NCBI GenBank assembly: GCA_944472135.2
Contig: OX235263.1
Span: forward strand, 21,133,379 to 21,197,378
Reading direction: 5' to 3'
Source: Trichobilharzia regenti
Lineage: Eukaryota; Platyhelminthes; Trematoda; Strigeidida; Schistosomatidae
DNA: 64,000 nt
Shown here piece by piece: positions 22,390-34,559 of the stretch. The notes under the pieces were generated by a model. That model did no database searches. It saw only the letters and a program-made list of their open reading frames with translations, and was not told where the DNA came from. Within the stretch, counting starts at the first letter, position 1, and every line of letters starts with the position of its first letter. The translations under genes and the position numbers were made by a program.

Positions 22390-23173
22390 CTATTTGTCTT
22401 TGCAATTCCCATCAACACAACTCTGGCTGCAACACTCAGCGTCACTCTGACACTGTGATTTCGGTGGAAGACACTCACTCGCGCCCTTGACACACGCACC
22501 TTCTCTCTCATTCAACATTTTGCATTCGTGTGGAGGACAGCAGTTTCGCGATCCACTCATATCACAGAATTTACCCACTGTCCCACACTCGCCATCCACC
22601 TCGGTCGTCTTCACACTACCTGAAATGCAATTTCACACAGACAAAACATATTCCTCATCTCATCTCATCCAAACTAACCTCACCTCACCTCACGTCACCT
22701 CACATACACTCACATACTCACTCAATAATCGCTGTCATCTCAATCACCAGTACAACAACAATCATGAATCAACCAACATCAATCAACCTCATCAATACTA
22801 TTGACACATCCAATTTTCCAGTATGCACATATTCACACATATACACATTGCACAGTGTAATGCACATGTATCACACATTTGTTCAGTTCGAATCATGTAG
22901 AATTTTAATCATTGCACTGCGCCATTATTCATTATCAGCATACCTACATTCACACATGCAAACATACATACATGAACAACTTCACAAAATATGCCTACTT
23001 GTGCACATGAAATACCAAACACAAATCAGGAGAAATTGCAGACATGAACACACAAATGACAATTCAGCGATTCTCACTCACTCAACCATTCACTCACTGA
23101 CTCACTCACCGTGTGTGCTGCAGGCGACGATGACAAGGACAGTGAACAAGCTGAAGACCAGATAGTGTTGCAT
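22390..23173 (-). CDS. Secreted double-knottin-like cysteine-rich peptide, copy C
   Basis: Exon 1 is complement 23110-23173 and exon 2 complement 22390-22619, with a 490-bp phase-1 intron (GTGAGT...TTTCAG). The signal peptide is identical to copy A. Exon 2 keeps all 12 Cys and differs from the commonest form only by K66 and A68, both in the stretch linking the two six-Cys units. It is head to head with gene D across palindrome I. The TATA box (TATATTAA, 23278-23285) is altered and lies 112 bases from the start codon, and the poly(A) signal is AATAAT. The coding sequence is intact; expression may be reduced. Confidence 0.82.
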
Positions 23174-23277
23174 CTCTCCTCCAACCGAAACAGCTATTCT
23201 TCGTGTTTTCTGGTTGAACAAGTCACTCGCTCGCTCGTTAACTCACTCACTGACTCACTCACCCACACACTAACCCA

Positions 23278-23285
23278 TTAATATA
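23278..23285 (-). promoter_or_regulatory. Variant TATA box of gene C
   Basis: TATATTAA instead of TATATAAG at the homologous position. As in copy A, a GAGT/GAGC-rich insertion lengthens the leader. Confidence 0.45.
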
Positions 23286-23576
23286 ACCATCACTCATCTA
23301 CCAGAATGTTCACGTATCAATCACTATATTTTGGATGCTTTGATTCACATGAACACGCTAATCTCGTCCATACTCATGTGACGATCATTGACACTGTCTT
23401 GTCGATGTCACTGTTTGTCAGACACTCGCTAATCTCTTACTCAACACACCACACCACATCACGCCAAACTCCATCCAGCACACCATCAACCATACTTCGT
23501 CTCGTGCGAATTCGTGTCCGAATTTCGTGCTCGGATTAACTGTCATCGTCTTAACTGAGCTCTTTGCATTATCCAG

Positions 23577-23696
23577 GAGGAAGCATTTGCACGTATGACA
23601 CGCTCACGTTATGGACTGACATTTACAGTCTTGATGGATTTACATAAAACTAATCACGTTGTATTAAGGTGGAACGTTCGCAAAGAAATAGCTTAA
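23577..23696 (+). CDS. Conserved 120-nt terminal exon upstream of gene C
   Basis: Same acceptor, length and stop as at 13747-13866, and the same divergent arrangement relative to the cysteine-rich gene. Confidence 0.45.
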   Translation, partial: EEAFARMTRSRYGLTFTVLMDLHKTNHVVLRWNVRKEIA

Positions 23697-24640
23697 TATT
23701 ATTATCAAAACATCTTCATTCGTCCTCGACAAATAATGTTACCTCATTAAAACATTCATACTGAGACACAAGAGACATTAAGATGAACAGGTTCATCGCC
23801 ATGATTTATTGTACTTGACAAGGCGTTTAATTTGACAATACGTCAAATGTTTATTACACTGGCTCATGTCTTTACTCTGATCTCTGCTGGTCTTCACCCA
23901 CAGTGTCGTTTTCATGAAAATATTTCGTCTACCCTTAACGTGATTAAGTCAAGGAAGTTTGATATCACCCTTTCTCTATGTTTACAGCGATTCTCCTATT
24001 CTCACCATTATTATTCAACACTTCCCTCTAAAACTGTTCAACAGGCAAACAAAGAGATCGCGTTTACATTTCGATGAGCATTGGCCACGACAGTGATTCG
24101 TGATTTTAGAATAGACCAAAATAACATTAGACAATCATCATCATTATTCAGTCAATTACAATTAGTAGGTGTGACAAATTGTCAGTGGTCATATTTCCTT
24201 GAGAGTGAAGTCTGATGCATGCACATGACAGAAGTCATTGTGAGGCAATCCAAAGAACCACATATCGTGTATCCCGATGGTGTTTGTCCTCCACAGATTT
24301 GCACATCCGGCGTTTGATTGCCATTTGGAATGCGGATACGAATTTCCCTTTAGTTTTCAGAACCATATGACCAGTAATCTCAGTGAGAGGCGAGTCGACA
24401 GCTGGGACGACACCTTGAATTATCACTGACCCCGTGTATTTCGAATCAGCAACTTGTTTTATCGATCCGTCAAGTTGGTCTTACTCTGAGTTTGTCAGCT
24501 TCTCGTTTGAGTTGAATCCACTTACTTTTCATAAGTATCTTTCTTCATCTCCGGTGTTTCTAATCTTCTCCCTAGTCTCACTCCTCATGGTGTCTCATCT
24601 AGGTTTGTTTCACATCCTGGTTGATTTGAATATTCCATAA
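23697..24640. other. Conserved ORF block next to gene C
   Basis: Contains a plus-strand open stretch 23832-24077 (RQMFITLAHVFTLISAG), continued in another frame by a stretch including NCQWSYFLESEV. Related sequence occurs at 28773-29263 (-), 30668-31158 (+) and 58821-59311 (-). Possibly a signal-peptide-like start plus a Cys-containing exon of an unknown gene; splice sites were not resolved. Confidence 0.35.
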
Positions 24641-24800
24641 TATTACGATGAGGGGACGAATGATAAGCGCCATTTACTTAGTGTTTCACGGTATCTTACT
24701 GGTTACTTGTGTAAGAGGTTTCTTAGTAATTGTGTGCCAAACAAGGTTTGTCGGAATCTACGTGATTAATTGTACAACCATGAAGGATTTGAAACGCCTT

Positions 24801-26330
24801 CTAATTCAACGTGATTAGACGGAAGCAGATAGTTGTGTATAGACAGAATGCTTGGAGTTGAATAACATGGTATCCGATAACAACTTCTTCGAGTTCAGGA
24901 ATGTGTATACACAGTAATTTGAACAACCTGATTGATCGCCGACCCATTCGACCTCCCTTCTGCTTCTGAAGCCATTCGCATTGCAATAACATGCTACTCA
25001 GTTCACCAAGGAATGATTCAGCTGGAGAAGTAATAAAGAGGAATAGCCAGAATACATGAATCAATGAATGAATGTAAATGTAGACACTGAGTGATACCAG
25101 ATTATGTCAAATTTCCGTAGTAGGATTTCAGATAAGTTGACGATGTAGAAATTAGCACACTGCGAGAAGACCGGGAAGGATTAGCAGAAATAAACAATCG
25201 AATCTATTTATCATTTAACGCAGTTTCAACTTCAATACCTTCTGTAATGCGGGTATCACGGAATAGAACTGGTTCATGTATATGGAGTTTGTGTCTGAAA
25301 GTCAAATGTCAACATTTGCTTCAGACTATTTCACAATGATCACTGACAAATTTTGATTGTCAGATGTTGAATTTAGAACGATCTGAGTGAGATGTGATCA
25401 GCATTTGAAAAATGGGCTTACTGCTATCAGTGAGAGAATTCTATGTACCACTCGATCCTTCCGACGAGGCATGTTAGCGTGAGAAGAAGAGAGGACGTGA
25501 AATTCCTAGAAGCCTGCCTATTTCGGACAAGAAATATCCAGTGGAATTTTGATATTGATGTCATCCTGTATTTCTTGAGTAAATACGTCCCAGTGTGTAT
25601 CTTATAACATGCTCCTGAATTTGTGGGTATTGTCCTCAGAATATCACTTATCATCTGTTTCCTTGTCGATGTGAGAGTAGAGTAGGTTGTTCGGTGCAGA
25701 TTTCCATATATCTGTTTTCCGACTACTCGTGTGATAAAATGGTGAGAATTTAGAAGTGGGGTTCTTCGCTGATCTGGACATATCCCGAAGTCATTTGTGA
25801 ACAGCGAATCAAGAATGTTGTCTAGCTGAGCTGAGTTGAAACGTTGGTGTTATTCCCATCAATCAATCAATCATGTGAGGAAACCGCAGTCAGTGGGACT
25901 GAAACCTCCAATCGCTAGTGGTGAATCTTTTCCAAGGCAGGTGGCAGCAAAATGAGTGAATTCACCAGCAAATCACAATCGTTAGAACAGACTACGAGCA
26001 GGTACGGTATAATTGTTCGTAGTGCAGGATGTGATTCTTCCCAGAGAGGTGTTTCAATTCACATTCCACAGGGACGAAATTGATTTTTTTACCTGAGGAG
26101 ATAAAACTCACAGTATTGGAAGAAGTTCACTGAGAACTGATGAAAGTGGCGATGCCAATATCGCATGAGTAATCTGGAGCCATTGAGCCAGACTAAATTC
26201 TTACTGTAATTATTCCCGAATTGACAGCTTGATAAGGTAACTGTTAGTCCACTCGGAAGTTACACTCCGTATTCCACAGTCCTTCTGCAACACTGAAGCG
26301 AGGATTTCCGACGAGACCCATGATTCTGTC
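24801..26330. repeat. Q block and following repeat (palindrome I, left)
   Basis: Same sequence family as 14259-15495; pairs with about 34600-36140 in the right arm. No gene beyond the conserved short open stretches already noted. Confidence 0.6.
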
Positions 26331-26679
26331 TTCAGAGCTTCTAGAAGCGGGAATCACACTTTGTATTACTGTTATCCTGACTGACTCTCGATATGACAAA
26401 CATTTTTATGGGACAGAGTCCGAATTGTTGTAAGCACTATAAGCAGTTGGAGAGACAGAGTGACTACTGAATCCTGGTTCATTGAATCTACACCGAACAT
26501 ATGCAATAAAAGCGAATAGCAAAGATATGGAGGATATTATTACCAGTCAAATCAGAGGGTAATAAATAATCTTAGAATGTACTAAATCCACATTATAACG
26601 AGTTATTTATTTTACTACAAGAAAATGTATTGCCCATGTTATTGACGAACAACACTCGTCGTATGTGTGTTTCTGTGTT

Positions 26680-28860
26680 TTCAGGACACTGAACCTGGCA
26701 CTGACTGCAATGACAATGCAACAGTCAGTGTCTCTCGTCGAAATCACACAGTCAGAGTGACGCTGATTGAAGTATTAGGAATTCTTTGACAGATATTCGT
26801 GTTGTCAGCCAGTGAGCACATCCGTCTTTTTCTCTGTAGTCACGTTTCAATGGTGATGACTGTTTCGCCGTTGTTTGTGAGACTCCGGTTTCTTTTGTAA
26901 TTATCAGAACACCAATCAGTAAAAGAGGGATGGATGGTGAATTCATCAACATTATGTTTGTGGTACAGGTTTGACAGGTTGATGTTGAAGTGTAGTTCAC
27001 ATTTCAACATTAAATTCGTTGACTTGTCTTCGAATCAGAGGACTCGGTTTGTCTGGGTGTTCCTGAAGTCGCGATTGTTTTATCGGATTATGAGACTTGA
27101 ATTCGCCTTATGTGCTCGTCAACTACTGGCCAACATCCAATCCAACTTTGATATGATTGCAAACATGAACAATTGGAGAGCTTACCTACCGTCATCATAC
27201 TTATGATGCACTCAGTTTCACAACATATACAACATTATTTCTGCACCATTCTACACCACTCTCAAATGATGATATCAGCCGTCAATTTCCAAACCGATTC
27301 GGCTCTTGATTCAGATCGATTTCTTGGCATGAATAAAAATAAGGATCATTCCAATGTAGGATTCAGGTCAATGAATTTCCGAAAGCCTTTGTATTGTCAC
27401 AGGATATTGCCACAATTTTTTGTTTTCACTATTCTCGATTTCCGAGTGCAAGACAGGGAATCCAATACACATTCTGGTATCACCGTTCCAGCGAAACGAT
27501 GTCCTCGAATGCATATCACGTCAATCAGTCATTTCAAGTTAGACAGCTACGAAACCGTACCAGCTAAATTTCGCCGATTTTGAGATACTCTCCGCACAGC
27601 CTCACTACAAATGTCCTCACTGCACTCAGTTTGAGATGGGATAAAACGAAGACACCAATGTTTAGAAACAATGAGCCTGTTCATTGCTTCTGTTTCAATA
27701 GTTAAGTGTTTCAGTCGTAAAACTGTATAGATACAGGGAACTTCTCTGCATTTCACATTTCTTTGGAACAAGGCTAGTATAGTGTATACTAGTATGTGTA
27801 TACAGACGAAGATAATGACAAACAAGATGGATTCCAGACCAATGACTGAGGGAATATGCGAAATTCACAATATTCAACTACCTGGATATCATCGTCTCGA
27901 ATAAACGAACAGCAGGAATCCGCGTCGCCAATATAAATAGTTTAGGAAAATGGCATAGTGATCGCGATTTATTATTTTACGAATTTTGTTCAGTAATTGG
28001 CTCGATAGATCTCTCTCAGAGACCCAGTGTTTTCAAGAGATATAAATTTGTTTGGGAGAGTATATTCTGCTTACTGTCATCAACACACGCACTAGCTGAC
28101 ATGATAAACAAAATGAGACGACCAGCAATAATAGATAATCAAGAAATCACACTGATCACATCCGAACAGATCAGAAACACATAGGTGAAGAAATCTTCCG
28201 AGTAAATTTGTAATTTACCAGGAACACAATAAGCATATCTCCAAATAACGCCAGAAAATGTGCTCTCAGATACGACCCGAATGACAGACGACCAGCTGCA
28301 GCTATATCCGAGTGTGACATGGATGAGATTGTGTGAATGAGAAGTAGAGGCATGTTGTTAGTTTTGGAGATATCTTGTTAAATTTGGTGGTGAACAGAGT
28401 ACAACAGTTACCTCCACCAACACCCTGTTTTCCACTGAGGGGTCAGGTGGCCAATCAACAGACAAAAGTACCAGTCTGGTTCCCAGTACAGGAAAACGAG
28501 AATATGAATTCAGTTAGTAATTCGCTTAAGGCAAAATACAACATAATTTCATATCAGGCCAGCGCTTGTTAAAAATTTGTTTGCAACAGACCCATAATGC
28601 TCGGTAATGTATATTCTCCAGAAATAAAATTTGCACGTCGCTGATGCGAAATACACGTGGTCACTAGTAATTCAAGGTGTCGTCCCAGCTGTCGACTCGC
28701 CTCTCACTGAGATTACTGGTCATGTGGTTCTGAAAACTAAAGGGAAATTCGTATCCACATTCCAAATAAAAATCAAACGCCGGATGTACAAATCTGTGGA
28801 GGACAAACACCATCGGGATACACGATATGTGGTCCGTTGGATTGCCTCACAATGACTTCT
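26680..28860. other. Conserved exon-like stretches in palindrome I, left arm
   Basis: Holds a variant of the 135-nt exon on plus (about 26848-26970; FNGDDCFAVV and ETPVSFVII); a plus-strand stretch 28375-28572 with a Pro-rich LPPPTPCFPLRG followed by KVPVWFPVQENE; one at 28631-28855 (QGVVPAVDSPLTEITGHVV); and a minus-strand stretch 27547-27825 with KHWCLRFIPSQTECSEDIC. These keep reading frames in both arms. They could be scattered exons of one or more extracellular proteins, but I could not assemble a gene. Confidence 0.35.
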
Positions 28861-29402
28861 GTCATGTGCATGCATCGGACTTCACTCTCAAGGAAATATG
28901 ACCACTGACAATTTGTCACACCTACTAATTGTAATTGACTGAATAATGATGATGATTGTCTAATGTTATTTTGGTCTATTCTAAAATCACGAATCACTGT
29001 GGTGACCAATGTTCATCGAAATGTAAATGCGCTCTCTTTGTTTGCCTGTTGAACAGTTTTAGAGGGAAGTGTTGAATAATAATGGTGAGAATAGAAGAAT
29101 CGCTTTCGTGTAAACATAGAGAATGGGTGATATCAAACTTCCTTGACCTAATCACGCTAAGGGTAGACGAAATATTTTCATGAAAACGACACTGTGGGTG
29201 AAGACCAGGAGAGATCAGAGTAAAGACATGAGCCAGTGTAATAAACATTTGACGTATTGTCAAATTGAACGCCTTGTCAAGTACAATAAATCATGGCGAC
29301 GAACCTGTTCATCTTAATGTCTCTTGTGTCTCAGTATGAATGTTTTAATGAGGTAACATTATTTGTCGAGGACGAATGAAGATGTTTTGATAATAATATT
29401 AA

Positions 29403-29752
29403 GGGTTGATCACGGATTGATATCAGTTAGAGAACCATTGAAAACCAGGGAGTACTGGACAGCTGCTGTTTCATCCTAGTTTATGGGAATCATCGGCAGT
29501 ACGCACCCACTGGGATTCGAACCCGGGACCTTCCGGTTACAAGGCAAGCTCGTATACCATTCAGCCACTGGGACCCGATTCAATGTCTCGTGAATTCTAA
29601 CTTCTACTAATTCGTGATTTTAGCGCGACCCCAACCATTGTCGTTGGTGGGACATCCATCCACACACGTGACATCTAATTGGACCTCACTGGTCACGACT
29701 TCTCACTAGAACTCAGGAAACTCCAACCTGTAGCAAGTCACTAGCGAGCATC
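29403..29752 (-). mobile_element. SINE copy 1 at the centre of palindrome I
   Basis: Minus-strand tRNA-derived SINE with hammerhead-like tail, near-identical to the plus-strand copy at 30178-30528, with which it forms the inner ends of the palindrome arms. Confidence 0.8.
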
Positions 29753-29798
29753 AGATCAACTTTCTATAGTTTGGTTTGTAAGGATTAGTTATGTTTTA

Positions 29799-30148
29799 CG
29801 GGTTGATCACGGATTGATATCAGTTAGAGAACTATTGAAAACCAGGGAGTACTGGACAGCTGCTTTTTCATCCTAGTTTTGGAAATCATCGCCAGTACGC
29901 ACCCACTGGGATTCGAACCCGGGACCTTCCGGTTACAAGGCAAGCTCGTATACCATTCAGCCACTGGGACCCGATTCAATGTCTCGTGAATTCTAACTTC
30001 TACTAATTCGTGATTTTAGCGCGACCTCAACCATTGTCGTTGGTGGGACATCCATCCACACACGTGACATCTAATTGGACCTCACTGGTCACGACTTCTA
30101 ACTAGAAATCAGGAAACTCCAACCTGTAGCAAGTCACTAGCGAGCATC
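29799..30148 (-). mobile_element. SINE copy 2, in the palindrome I spacer
   Basis: A second minus-strand copy in tandem with copy 1, separated by the ~45-bp linker starting CTATAGTTTGGTTTGTAAGG. It forms the unpaired spacer of the palindrome. Confidence 0.8.
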
Positions 30149-30177
30149 CATACAAACCAAACTATAGAAAGTTGATC

Positions 30178-30528
30178 TGATGCTCGCTAGTGACTTGCTA
30201 CAGGTTGGAGTTTCCTGAGTTCTAGTGAGAAGTCGTGACCAGTGAGGTCCAATTAGATGTCACGTGTGTGGATGGATGTCCCACCAACGACAATGGTTAG
30301 GGTCGCGCTAAAATCACGAATTAGTAGAAGTTAGAATTCACGAGACATTGAATCGGGTCCCAGTGGCTGAATGGTATACGAGCTTGCCTTGTAACCGGAA
30401 GGTCCCGGGTTCGAATCCCAGTGGGTGCGTACTGCCGATGATTCCCATAAACTAGGATGAAACAGCAGCTGTCCAGTACTCCCTGGTTTTCAATGGTTCT
30501 CTAACTGATATCAATCCGTGATCAACCC
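30178..30528 (+). mobile_element. SINE copy 3 at the centre of palindrome I
   Basis: Plus-strand copy. The tRNA-like part lies at about 30355-30432 with B box GGTTCGAATCC. A hammerhead-like fold follows (stem I GTACTG/CAGTAC, core box CCGATGA, GAAA, stem III CAGC/GCTG, GTC triplet). Only the U of the first core box is substituted compared with consensus. Confidence 0.8.
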
Positions 30529-30999
30529 TTAATATTATTATCAAAACATCTTCATTCGTCCTCGACAAATAATGTTACCTCATTAAAACATTCATACTGA
30601 GACACAAGAGACATTAAGATGAACAGGTTCGTCGCCATGATTTATTGTACTTGACAAGGCGTTCAATTTGACAATACGTCAAATGTTTATTACACTGGCT
30701 CATGTCTTTACTCTGATCTCTGCTGGTCTTCACCCACAGTGTCGTTTTCATGAAAATATTTCGTCTACCCTTAGCGTGATTAGGTCAAGGAAGTTTGATA
30801 TCACCCATTCTCTATGTTTACACGAAAGCGATTCTTCTATCCACACCATTATTATTCTACACTTCCCTCTAAAACTGTTCAACAGGCAAACAAAGAGAGC
30901 GCATTTACATTTCGATGAGCAATGGCCACGACAGTGATTCGTGATTTTAGAATAGACCAAAATAACATTAGACAATCATCATCATTATTCAGTCAATTA

Positions 31000-33900
31000 C
31001 AATTAGTAGGTGTGACAAATTGTCAGTGGTCATATTTCCTTGAGAGTGAAGTCCGATGCATGCACATGACAGAAGTCATTGTGAGGCAATCCAACGGACC
31101 ACATATCGTGTATCCCGATGGTGTTTGTCCTCCACAGATTTGTACATCCGGCGTTTGATTTTTATTTGGAATGTGGATACGAATTTCCCTTTAGTTTTCA
31201 GAACCACATGACCAGTAATCTCAGTGAGAGGCGAGTCGACAGCTGGGACGACACCTTGAATTATTAGTGACCACGTGTATTTCGCATCAGCGACGTGCAA
31301 TTTTTATTTCTGGAGAATATACATTACCGAGCATTATGGGTCTGTTGCAAACAAATTTTTAACAAGCGCTGGCCTGATATGAAATTATGTTGTATTTTGC
31401 CTTAAGCGAATTACTAACTGAATTCATATTCTCGTTTTCCTGTACTGGGAACCAGACTGGTACTTTTGTCTGTTGATTGGCCACCTGACCCCTCAGTGGA
31501 AAACAGGGTGTTGGTGGAGGTAACTGTTGTACTCTGTTCACCACCAAATTTAACAAGATATCTCCAAAACTAACAACATGCCTCTACTTCTCATTCACAC
31601 AATCTCATCCATGTCACACTCGGATATAGCTGCAGCTGGTCGTCTGTCATTCGGGTCGTATCTGAGAGCACATTTTCTGGCGTTATTTGGAGATATGCTT
31701 ATTGTGTTCCTGGTAAATTACAAATTTACTCGGAAGATTTCTTCACCTATGTGTTTCTGATCTGTTCGGATGTGATCAGTGTGATTTCTTGATTATCTAT
31801 TATTGCTGGTCGTCTCATTTTGTTTATCATGTCAGCTAGTGCGTGTGTTGATGACAGTAAGCAGAATATGCTCTCCCAAACAAATTTATATCTCTTGAAA
31901 ACACTGGGTCTCTGAGAGAGATCTATCGAGCCAATTACTGAACAAAATTCGTAAAATAATAAATCGCGATCACATGATTGATTGATTGATGGGAATAACA
32001 CCAACGTTTCAACTCAGCTCAGCTAGACAACATTCTTGATTCGCTGTTCATAAATGACTTCGGGATATGTCCAGATCAGCGAAGAACCCCACTTCTAAAT
32101 TCTCACCATTTTATCACACGAGTAGTCGGAAAACAGATATATGGAAATCTGCACAAAACAACCTACTCTACTCTCACATCGACAAGGAAACAGATGATAA
32201 GTGATATTCTGAGGACAATACCCACAAATTCAGGAGCATGTTATAAGATACACACTGGGACGTATTTACTCAAGAAATACAGGATGACATCAATACCAAA
32301 ATTCCACTGGATATTTCTTGTCCAAAATAGGCAGGCTTCTAGGAATTTCACGTCCTCTCTTCTTCTCACGCTAACATGCCTCGTCGGAAGGATCGAGTGG
32401 TACATAGAATTCATCATCATTATTCAGTCAATTACAATTAGTAGGTGTGACAAATTGTCAGTGGTCATATTTCCTTGAGAGTGAAGTCTGATGCATGCAC
32501 ATGACAGAAGTCATTGTGAGGCAATCCAAAGAACCACATATCGTGTATCCCGATGGTGTTTGTCCTCCACAGATTTGCACATCCGGCGTTTGATTGCCTT
32601 TTGGAATGCGGATACGAATTTCCCTTTAGTTTTCAGAACCACATGTCCAGTAATCTCAGAGAGAGGCGAGTCGACAGCTGGGACGACACCTTGAATTATT
32701 AGCAAACACTTGTTTTTCGCATCATCCACGTAGAATTTGTACTTCAGGAGAGTACACACTGCCGACCAGTAAGGGTCTGTTGAAAACAAGTTGTTAACAA
32801 CCGGTTGTCTGATAGGACACAATGTCGTAATTTGCCTCGAGCGAAATACTAACCGAATTCATATTCCCGTTTTCCTGTAATAGGAACCAAACTGAACGAA
32901 ATGAACGCTTGAACGCACCGTGTCTCCTACACAGATCTATCGAGCCAATTACTGAACAAAATTCGTAAAATAATAAATCGCGATCACTATGCCATTTTCC
33001 TAAACTATTTATATTGGCGACGCGGATTCATGCTGTTCGTTTATTCGAGACGATGATATCCAGGTAGTTGAATATTGTGAATTTCGCATATTCCCCCAGT
33101 CGTTGGTGTGGAATCCATCTTGTTTGTCATTATCTTCGTCCGTATACACATACTAGTATACACTATACTAGCCTTGTTCCAAAGAAATGTGATATGCAGA
33201 GAAGTTCCCTGTATCTATACAGTTTTACGACTGAAACACTTAACTATTGAAACAGAAGCAATGAACAGGCTCATTGTTTCTAAACATTGGTGTCTTCGTT
33301 TTATCCCATCTCAAACTGAGTGCAGTGAGGACATTTGTAGTGAGGCTGTGCGGAGAGTATCTCAAAATCGGCGAAATTTAGCTGGTACGGTTTCGTAGCT
33401 GTCTAACTTGAAATGACTGAGTGACATGATATGCATTCGAGGACATCGTCTCGCTGCAGCAGTGATACCAGAATGTGTATTGGATTCCCTGTCTTGCACC
33501 CGGAAATCGAGAATAGTGAAAACAAAAATTGTGGCAATATCCTGTGACAATACAAAGGCTTTCGGAAATTCATTGACCTGAATCCTACATTGGCATGATT
33601 CTTATTGTATTCATGCCAAGAAATCGATCTGAATCAAGAGCCGAATCGGTTTGGAAATTGACGGCTGATATCATCATTTGAGAGTGGTGTAGAATGGTGC
33701 AGAAATAATGTTGTATATGTTGTGAAACTGAGTGCATCATAAGTATGATGACGGTAGGTAAGCTCTCCAATTGTTCATGTTTGCAATCATATCAAAGTTG
33801 GATTGGATGTTGGCCAGTAGTTGACGAGCACATAAGGCGAATTCAAGTCTCATAATCCGATAAAACAATCGCGACTTCAGGAACACCCAGACAAACCGAG

Positions 33901-34240
33901 TCCTCTGATTCGAAGACAAGTCAACGAATTTAATGTTGAAATGTGAACTACACTTCAACATCAACCTGTCAAACCTGTACCACAAACATAATGTTGATGA
34001 ATTCACCATCCATCCCTCTTTTACTGATTGGTGTTCTGATAATTACAAAAGAAACCGGAGTCTCACAAACAACGGCGAAACAGTCATCACCATTGGAAAC
34101 GTGACTACAGAGAAAACAACGAATGTGCTCACTGGCTGACAACACAAATATCTGTCAAAGAATTCCTAATACTTCAATCAGCGTCACTCTGACTGTGTGA
34201 TTTCGACGAGAGACACTGACTGTTGCATTGTCATTGCAGT
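31000..34240. other. Conserved exon-like stretches in palindrome I, right arm
   Basis: Mirror of 26680-28860: the same open stretches in opposite orientation, including 33108-33398 (+) with HWCLRFIPSQTECSEDIC, 31359-31556 (-) with the Pro-rich stretch, and 31076-31300 (-). Frames are kept in both arms, but arm identity alone could explain that. Confidence 0.35.
31976..32970. other. Composite insertion in palindrome I right arm
   Basis: Absent from the left arm. 31976-32412 matches 17041-17492 and 32411-32830 matches the block around 24130-24430. It is flanked by a duplicated ~45-bp stretch ending AATAAATCGCGATCAC (about 31920-31975 and 32930-32988), so it looks like a gene-conversion or template-switch insertion and not a transposon. 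Confidence 0.6.
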
Positions 34241-34559
34241 CAGGGCCAGGTTCAGTGTCCTGAAAACACAGAAACACACATACGACGAGTGTTGTTCGTC
34301 AATAACATGGGCAATACATTTTCTTGTAGTAAAATAAATAACTCGTTATAATGTGGATTTAGTACATTCTAAGATTATTTATTACCCTCTGATTTGACTG
34401 GTAATAATATCCTCCATATCTTTGCTATTCGCTTTTATTGCATATGTTCGGTGTAGATTCAATGAACCAGGATTCAGTAGTCACTCTGTCTCTCCAACTG
34501 CTTATCGTGCTTACAACAATTTGGACTTTGTCCCATAAAAATGTTTGTCATATCGAGAG

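Larger units (their letters stand above)
21842..29782 (+). repeat. Palindrome I, left arm
   Basis: Inverted match to about 30148-39900. Inner paired coordinates sum to about 59931; beyond 31975 they sum to about 60944 because of a ~1-kb insertion in the right arm, and differ again where a gypsy remnant replaces part of the right arm. It carries gene C at its outer part, pairing with gene D. Confidence 0.8.
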
